42,765 nt of DNA from Candidatus Nanoarchaeia archaeon (GTDB taxonomy: Archaea; Nanobdellota; Nanobdellia; SCGC-AAA011-G17; GW2011-AR17), in NCBI GenBank assembly GCA_028706745.1, contig JAQTVM010000014.1, positions 1-42,765 of the forward strand, given 5' to 3'. A model generated the notes under the pieces. That model was not told where the DNA came from and did not search any database. It saw only the letters and a list, made by a program, of their open reading frames with translations. Below, piece after piece: positions 37,871-42,765 of the stretch. How positions within the stretch are numbered: position 1 is the first letter of the stretch; each line of letters opens with the position of its first letter. A program made the position numbers and the translations under genes.

Positions 37871-38422
37871 TCACTCCACGAAAACAGCCGCAGCAATGAC
37901 AGAAGTCCAAAGCCCTCTCTTGTCTCCTTCAGCTGACTGCACTGTATGAGTTGTCTTGAAAATATGCTGAGAAGCATTGTAAATTTGCTTTCTCTCATCC
38001 CACGCTGTTTCAGGATCAAAAGGAACTCCTAATGTGGTTGCAAGCATTGTGGCTGCGAGGTCTTCCGCATACTCGCCTGCAATTTCTCCTTTCTCGCCAA
38101 ACATATGGTGTTCTGAAAGATAACCATAATTCTTTTCCCTGTCAGTTGGAACCGCAATTCCGATTGCAGCCGACATCAGCCTATTTGCTTCATTGGTTTC
38201 GTTTCTCGCCATTACGCAGAATGTAATCTGCCCGGGCTTGAGCAAAGCAATCCCCTGCGCTTTTGGAATTATCTCGCATCCAGGGGGCAAAATGCTTGAA
38301 ACCATTACAAGATTGCACTTTTCAATTCCAGCATCCCTCAATGCAAGCTCAAAAGAGGCAAGCCTGTCCTTATGCACCCCGACGCCTTTTGTTAAAAATA
38401 ATTTCTTCGGAACAAATGCCAT
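37871..38422 (-). CDS. pdaD: Pyruvoyl-dependent arginine decarboxylase
   Basis: The enzyme converts arginine to agmatine, the first step of archaeal polyamine synthesis and of agmatidine use in tRNA-Ile. The 183-residue proenzyme self-cleaves at the Ser-Ser of [10 protein letters not shown] (about Ser42/Ser43) to make the pyruvoyl group. [20 protein letters not shown] and [20 protein letters not shown] are family segments. The length fits archaeal PvlArgDC. Confidence 0.93.
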   Translation of the reverse strand: MAFVPKKLFLTKGVGVHKDRLASFELALRDAGIEKCNLVMVSSILPPGCEIIPKAQGIALLKPGQITFCVMARNETNEANRLMSAAIGIAVPTDREKNYGYLSEHHMFGEKGEIAGEYAEDLAATMLATTLGVPFDPETAWDERKQIYNASQHIFKTTHTVQSAEGDKRGLWTSVIAAAVFVE

Positions 38423-38520
38423 TAGTATTTTTTGTATGAACTCCTTTTTAAAAATATCGGTTTTGGAAAAAGCCGGGTCTTGACATATGTTTATAAATTC
38501 GTGAGAGTATTTCTATTGAA

Positions 38521-39225
38521 ATGGCATTCGACTTCAGCAAGATAAAGCTCGTAATGGCGCCCATGGAAGGGCATACTGATGTAAGATTTAGATTGCTGTG
38601 CAGGCACTACGGAGCTGATTTGGTATATTCCGAGAGAATCAATTCTTATGCAATTGTTCGAGGCAACAAGTCTGCAATGAAGGCAATGGAAATGACAGAG
38701 GCAGAACGCCCGATTGCAATGCAGATATTCGGGGGAAAGACAGACATAATGGTAAAGGCGGCAAAAATGCTTGAGGAAAAGGCAGACATAATTGACATCA
38801 ATATGGGCTGCCCTGCGAAGAATTCAATGAAGATTGGGGCGTGTTCTGCATTGCTGGCAAAGCCTGCAAAGATAAAAGAGATTGTTGAAGCTGTTGTTTC
38901 AGCTGTCAACAAGCCGGTTACAGTTAAAATAAGGGCTGACAACTGCATGAGGAATGCATTAATCATACAGGACGCAGGCGCTTCTGCAATTGCCCTGCAT
39001 GCAAGATATGTAAAAGACGGCTACTCTGGAAAAGCTGACTGGAATTTAATTAGGGAAATAAAAAAGGAATTGAAAATTCCGGTTATAGGCAACGGCGACA
39101 TAAAGAAAGCAGAAGACGCAATTGAAATGCTTAAGATAACTGATGCTGCAATGATTGGCAGGGCTGCCGTGAAGTATCCCAAGATATTCCTTGAAGCAAA
39201 AGAATTAATGAATAAAAATTTCTAA
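38521..39225 (+). CDS. tRNA-dihydrouridine synthase (Dus), short form
   Basis: This FMN enzyme reduces uridines in tRNA loops. The 234 residues cover the barrel: MAPMEGHTDVRFR (12-24), MQIFGGKTDIM, INMGCPAKNSMKIGACSALL (93-112) with catalytic Cys97, VKIRAD and VIGNGDI. The C-terminal helical RNA-binding domain of bacterial Dus (about 80 residues) is missing or very reduced. The upstream promoter has TTTATAAAT about 27 bases before the ATG. Confidence 0.9.
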   Translation: MAFDFSKIKLVMAPMEGHTDVRFRLLCRHYGADLVYSERINSYAIVRGNKSAMKAMEMTEAERPIAMQIFGGKTDIMVKAAKMLEEKADIIDINMGCPAKNSMKIGACSALLAKPAKIKEIVEAVVSAVNKPVTVKIRADNCMRNALIIQDAGASAIALHARYVKDGYSGKADWNLIREIKKELKIPVIGNGDIKKAEDAIEMLKITDAAMIGRAAVKYPKIFLEAKELMNKNF

Positions 39226-39269
39226 AAATTAACAAGCAAAATAAAAAAATAAATGCCCGGGCTGTCTTT

Positions 39270-39947
39270 CTATGCTCTTCTCAAGAGCCTTAACACTGCA
39301 ACATTGTCACAGCAGTTTTCGACAGCATCCCCTACTCCTGCAAGCAATGAAGCAACATCGCAGCAAAGCCATACTACGACAGGATCCATCTTCTTGTCAA
39401 AAATAGCTGTGCCCAAGACGTCCCTCTTCAACAGGTCAAGATTATGCTCTGTAACATTTGCCTTTTTAATGTCATTCATTATGCTGGGACTGCCTTGAAA
39501 AAAGCTGATAAGCACCTTGTTAAGGTCTTCCATTGCAACACAGCACTCCTGCGCCATGTTTACATACAAATCCTTAATTCTATCAGGCACTTTTGCCCTT
39601 TTCAGGTAAATCATCTTGTCAACAGCATCCTGCATGGTGTCAATCACGTCATCAACATAATCAGTAAGGCTGAACAGCCTTGACCTCATTGCAGGCATGA
39701 ATGCGCCGCTGTAAAGCATCCTTGATACTTCCCTTCTCAGCTTGTCAGCATTATTCTCGTGCTTGTTGATTACGCCAATCAACTCGTACATTCTCTTGTA
39801 ATCATTTTTCTTGAATGCCTTTGTGCATTCAATAAAAGGCTGCTTTGCTTCAAGAATCTCGCTTATGAATCTCTTGAAAAGCTCAACTGTCTCTTTTTCC
39901 TTGTCCCTGCCTAATATGGGCAGTATCTTAAGCCACTTGAAATCCAT
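39270..39947 (-). CDS. DUF47/PhoU-like phosphate transport regulator
   Basis: This 225-residue helical protein is of the DUF47 (PhoU-like) family: RFISEILEAKQPF, INKHENNADKLRREVSRMLY, FSLTDYVDDVIDTMQDAVD. The E/DxxxD pairs bind metal in PhoU relatives. It is encoded directly downstream of the PiT permease on the same strand, the usual pairing, and presumably modulates its activity. Confidence 0.9.
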   Translation of the reverse strand: MDFKWLKILPILGRDKEKETVELFKRFISEILEAKQPFIECTKAFKKNDYKRMYELIGVINKHENNADKLRREVSRMLYSGAFMPAMRSRLFSLTDYVDDVIDTMQDAVDKMIYLKRAKVPDRIKDLYVNMAQECCVAMEDLNKVLISFFQGSPSIMNDIKKANVTEHNLDLLKRDVLGTAIFDKKMDPVVVWLCCDVASLLAGVGDAVENCCDNVAVLRLLRRA

Positions 39948-39983
39948 GCTTATTACCTCCTATTTCTTTCTATTTAAACATTG

Positions 39984-40940
39984 CTATATGAACCGGCTTG
40001 CTATAAGGTATATGACTATTGCCAGCAAAGCCGAAATAACAGGCGTAACAACCCAGCCAAGCGCAATTTTCTTTAATGTGTGCTTGTTCAGCATGCCCAC
40101 GCCCTTGACAAGCCCGACACCTGCCACTCCGCCGACAATCCCGAATGATGTTGAAGTGGGTATTCCAATCAATGTAAGCATATAAATAGAAATTGCGCAG
40201 CCTGCCTGCGCTGCAAACGCTGTCTGCGCGCTTAATTCAGTAATGTCATTCCCTACTGTCTTCATGACCCTCTTCCCAAGCGTGATGCTTCCCAGGGCTA
40301 TTGCAGTCCCGCCAAGAACGCTTGCAAGGAATATTGGAAGAGAATTGCTTCCGACAACAAGCCCCATTGCATTGCCAAGATTATTTGCGCCAAGGCTGTA
40401 GGCAAGGAAAGCCCCGCTCAAAAGAACAGCCCAGCCAAGAAATTTTTCAATGAAAAGGAAAGACCTAAGCCTGATTATTCTTCCGTACATGCTGTAAATG
40501 AAAAAGCTGCACAACAAAGCGATAACAGGAGTAACAAATCCAAGGAAAAATATTTTTGCCACAGTTGCCCAGCTTACATCCGCGCTTATCACAAGCCCCA
40601 CTCCCGCTATTCCGCCGATAACTGCCTGTGTTGAGGATATTGGCAGCCCGAGAATGGTAATAGCGGTGACAAACAGGGAAGCTGAAAACAGCACTGCAAT
40701 AATTGCGGCAAGGGGAACTGAAGAAGAATCAATAATTCCGCTGCCCACTGTGGCTGTTGTCGCCTGCCCGTGAGTCACTGCGCCTAAAAATGCAAAAAGG
40801 GCGACAATCACGACTGCTTTTTTGTAATCAATCAATCCTGCGCCCACAGAAGTTCCGAGGCAGTTGGCTGCATCGTTTGCCCCGATTGTCCACCCCACGA
40901 ACAATCCGCATAGAACAATCAGGATTGTTATTATTTCCAT
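39984..40940 (-). CDS. pit: PiT-family inorganic phosphate permease
   Basis: This 318-residue membrane protein has about ten helices. Both PiT signatures are present: GANDAANCLGTSVGAGL (about 19-35) and the second-half GANNLGNAMGLV, plus GIPTSTSFGIVGGVAGVGL. It imports phosphate coupled to H+ or Na+. ATG 40940 is chosen over 40997 because the longer form would lie in the divergent promoter (TTTAAATAT near 40965). Confidence 0.93.
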   Translation of the reverse strand: MEIITILIVLCGLFVGWTIGANDAANCLGTSVGAGLIDYKKAVVIVALFAFLGAVTHGQATTATVGSGIIDSSSVPLAAIIAVLFSASLFVTAITILGLPISSTQAVIGGIAGVGLVISADVSWATVAKIFFLGFVTPVIALLCSFFIYSMYGRIIRLRSFLFIEKFLGWAVLLSGAFLAYSLGANNLGNAMGLVVGSNSLPIFLASVLGGTAIALGSITLGKRVMKTVGNDITELSAQTAFAAQAGCAISIYMLTLIGIPTSTSFGIVGGVAGVGLVKGVGMLNKHTLKKIALGWVVTPVISALLAIVIYLIASRFI

Positions 40941-41030
40941 TTGTAATAAGGGTATAAACTTGTTTAAATATATTACGAAGTGTGACAGTAATAACAAATG
41001 TTTAAAAACAGGGCGTGTTTCCTAATCCTT

Positions 41031-42044
41031 ATGAGCCTGCCGTTTGAGTCAATAAAGCGCGAAATCATTGTAAAGAAAGAAGCAAATACAGACAAAAGGA
41101 TAAGCTGCCGGCCTGAAGAAAGGGATGTTGAAGAGCTTATTAATTATGGCATCATTAATTTAAACAAACCCGCAGGACCCACATCCCATCAGATTTCTGA
41201 TTTTGTGAAAAAAATACTGCACATTAACAAGGCAGGGCATTCAGGCACTTTGGACCCCGGAGTCACAGGGGTATTGCCGATTGCAACAGGAAACGCAACA
41301 AGAATCGTGCAGGGCTTATTGACAGCAGGAAAGGAATATGTCTGCCTTATGTATCTGCACAAGCCGATTGAAGAAAGCTTGATAAGAAAAACAATGCAGG
41401 GCTTTATCGGAGAAATTACCCAATTGCCTCCTGTAAAGTCAGCTGTAAAAAGGCAGTGGAGAAAAAGAAACATTTATTCTTTGGAAATCATAGAAATTGA
41501 AGGGCAGGAAGTTTTGTTCAGGATGGGATGCCAGGCAGGCACTTATGTAAGAAAATTCGTGCATGACTTTGGATTGAAGCTGGGAATCGGCGCTCATATG
41601 GCTGAATTGGTAAGGACAAAAGTTGCATCCTTCACAGACAAGGACATGGTTACCCTGCACGATTTGAAAGACGCTTACACCTTGTGGAAAGAATCAGGAA
41701 GAAAAGACTGCATAAAGAAATGCATCCAGCCGATGGAAAGGGCTGTAGAACACCTGCCAAAAGTATGGCTTTTGGATACGACTGTTGACACCCTTGCTCA
41801 CGGAGCTTCACTTTCTGTTCCCGGCATTACAAAATTGCATTCAGGAATTCAAAGAGGCGACTTGGTTGCAGTAATGACATTGAAAGAGGAATTGGTCTGC
41901 ATAGGGCAGGCATTGATGAGTTCTGAAGACATTGAGAAGAGCGAGAAAGGGCTTGCCGTAAAGAACTGGAAAGTCTTCATGAAGCCGGACATTTATCCCA
42001 AGTTTATAAGAAAGAAAGAACAAACAGAAAATAAAGAAGAATAA
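41031..42044 (+). CDS. cbf5: Cbf5, catalytic subunit of H/ACA RNP (tRNA pseudouridine synthase)
   Basis: The enzyme converts uridine to pseudouridine in rRNA, guided by H/ACA RNAs, and in tRNA position 55. The 337 residues have a catalytic domain with HSGTLDPGVTGVLPI (catalytic Asp75), then KEYVCLMYLHKP, LPPVKSAVKRQWRKRNIY and CQAGTYVRKFVHDFG. The C-terminal PUA domain covers about 245-320. ATG 41031 was preferred over 40998 because TTTAAAAAC at about 41002 is the likely TATA box. Confidence 0.94.
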   Translation: MSLPFESIKREIIVKKEANTDKRISCRPEERDVEELINYGIINLNKPAGPTSHQISDFVKKILHINKAGHSGTLDPGVTGVLPIATGNATRIVQGLLTAGKEYVCLMYLHKPIEESLIRKTMQGFIGEITQLPPVKSAVKRQWRKRNIYSLEIIEIEGQEVLFRMGCQAGTYVRKFVHDFGLKLGIGAHMAELVRTKVASFTDKDMVTLHDLKDAYTLWKESGRKDCIKKCIQPMERAVEHLPKVWLLDTTVDTLAHGASLSVPGITKLHSGIQRGDLVAVMTLKEELVCIGQALMSSEDIEKSEKGLAVKNWKVFMKPDIYPKFIRKKEQTENKEE

Positions 42045-42054
42045 AAAAAGAGGA

Positions 42055-42495
42055 TTAATCTTCCTCTTCGTCGTCCTTTTCTGCAGCTTCTTTTTCCAGC
42101 TGTGCTTTTCTTGCTATTGCTTTGCCCCTTCCATTAACAACTGCTCCAATCAAAAATAGCCCCAAGGGGCTGTATCTTAAAATATCACTGCTGTAAAAAT
42201 CAACGTTCTCAACAGCCGCCTTTGTTTCCGGTTTTTCATTAAATGCCTTGTATTCCTGCAGTTTTGCATAACATTCCTGGGGCATTGACGCAACCTTTGT
42301 TGCCTCATCATAAGAAACTTCTTTCTCAATGCATTCAAAAGCCTGCTGCATGAGCTTTGGACCTTCATTTAAAAGCTGAGTATTGTCATATACCTTGTAT
42401 AGTGAGTATCCCCCTATTCCCATGCCTGCCACTATGCATGCCAAGCCAACGCTCCTTAATGTTTTTGCCTTTTTAATCTTGTCTTCAAATCCCAT
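42055..42495 (-). CDS. Two-helix membrane protein resembling that at 36613
   Basis: This 146-residue protein has helices at about 17-33 and 108-122. The exposed loop has two Cys (FECIEKEV, PQECYAKLQEY), and there is a charged tail ending EEED. The layout equals the protein at 36613-37005 although sequence identity is low. It is convergent with cbf5. The function is unknown. Confidence 0.65.
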   Translation of the reverse strand: MGFEDKIKKAKTLRSVGLACIVAGMGIGGYSLYKVYDNTQLLNEGPKLMQQAFECIEKEVSYDEATKVASMPQECYAKLQEYKAFNEKPETKAAVENVDFYSSDILRYSPLGLFLIGAVVNGRGKAIARKAQLEKEAAEKDDEEED

Positions 42496-42565
42496 TTGTT
42501 TAGCCCCCTTTGGTTAATTGATACTGGTGTAATGGAGAAGGGTTATATAAAGGTTTGCTAAAAAA

Positions 42566-42765
42566 TCATTGGCAGGGCGCCTGCTCAGAAAAATTTTCAG
42601 CAGACCTGATGCCCTTAAGCTCGTCAATATTTTTAGTTGGAAGCCCTCTCAATATGTCAGAAGTAATATCCTGCACTGTCCTTATTGTCTCTGGCGGAGC
42701 ATTGTTCCTTTTCGCGTTCAGCTTCTCAAACTCCTCGGGATTAGTGTACCATACAAGGAAAAATC
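42566..42765 (-). CDS. C-terminal part of an unidentified protein, cut by the window edge
   Basis: The minus strand is open from the edge to TGA at 42568-42566, giving 65 residues: FFLVWYTNPEEFEKLNAKRN ... IRTVQDITSDILRGLPTKNI ... AENFSEQAPCQ. The Phe/Leu/Val/Trp start may be the end of a membrane helix; the rest is polar. No family recognised. Confidence 0.55.
   Translation of the reverse strand, partial: FFLVWYTNPEEFEKLNAKRNNAPPETIRTVQDITSDILRGLPTKNIDELKGIRSAENFSEQAPCQ

Noticed and set aside
37783-38019. Longer form of the PIN protein
   Set aside because: The extra region overlaps the arginine decarboxylase gene in another frame and does not resemble a PIN domain.

Overview
The window is archaeal, and the gene content points to a small-genome DPANN-type archaeon. 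It carries archaeal ribosomal protein S17e, uS10, EF-1alpha, Alba, ABCE1, the class I CCA-adding enzyme, Cbf5, archaeal UMP kinase, AK6 and pyruvoyl arginine decarboxylase. Most genes have an A+T-rich TATA-like box about 25-30 bases before a leaderless or Shine-Dalgarno start. Genes are short, tightly packed and often overlap by a few bases. The exact lineage cannot be fixed from the sequence alone.

Layout. Positions 1-4000 hold S17e, Alba, a small HTH-like protein, a GHKL ATPase, CoaE and ABCE1. Positions 4039-9195 hold a compact CRISPR system: cas1, cas2, cas4 and a 503-residue RuvC effector of the Cas12f (Cas14) kind, overlapping or nearly so. A hairpin sits at the effector stop, followed by a structured non-coding stretch with an anti-repeat (candidate tracrRNA). 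The array has 18 repeats and 17 spacers. Just after it lies an unusual interleaved inverted-repeat element, then a DUF2130-type PD-(D/E)xK protein. Positions 10480-12400 hold two HTH regulators and a Cys-rich membrane-anchored protein.

Positions 12422-16039 include RdgB, a decayed DUF5654 gene, and a Fic gene. The Fic gene is bracketed by two inverted 37-base elements and by two copies of the 3' end of cca, only one of which belongs to an intact gene. Positions 16298-18460 hold a Schlafen/AlbA_2 protein and a minimal pyruvate-kinase-like protein, separated by a branched inverted-repeat structure. Positions 18508-23182 are a cluster of NifX-like proteins, a ferredoxin-containing MinD-like ATPase, a DUF134 regulator, a DUF5320 protein, a thioredoxin-CcdA fusion and a ZIP transporter: metal, Fe-S and thiol chemistry.

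Positions 23264-27388 contain five related small exported proteins with a Ca-binding-like D/CDG loop, with a RelE/YoeB-like toxin and small genes between. Positions 27490-32853 hold a radical SAM protein, ribulose-phosphate epimerase, a DUF2238-like membrane protein, a Lon-protease/BFN-nuclease fusion, AK6 and unknowns. Positions 32893-42765 are mostly housekeeping: uS10, EF-1alpha, UMP kinase, arginine decarboxylase, Dus, phosphate transport and Cbf5. They are interspersed with a HepT/MntA pair, an RHH regulator with a perfect palindromic operator and a PIN protein.

The most notable items are the miniature type V CRISPR locus with its own adaptation genes and a readable tracrRNA, the fic module with nested flanking repeats, the repeated exported protein family, and the Lon-BFN fusion.
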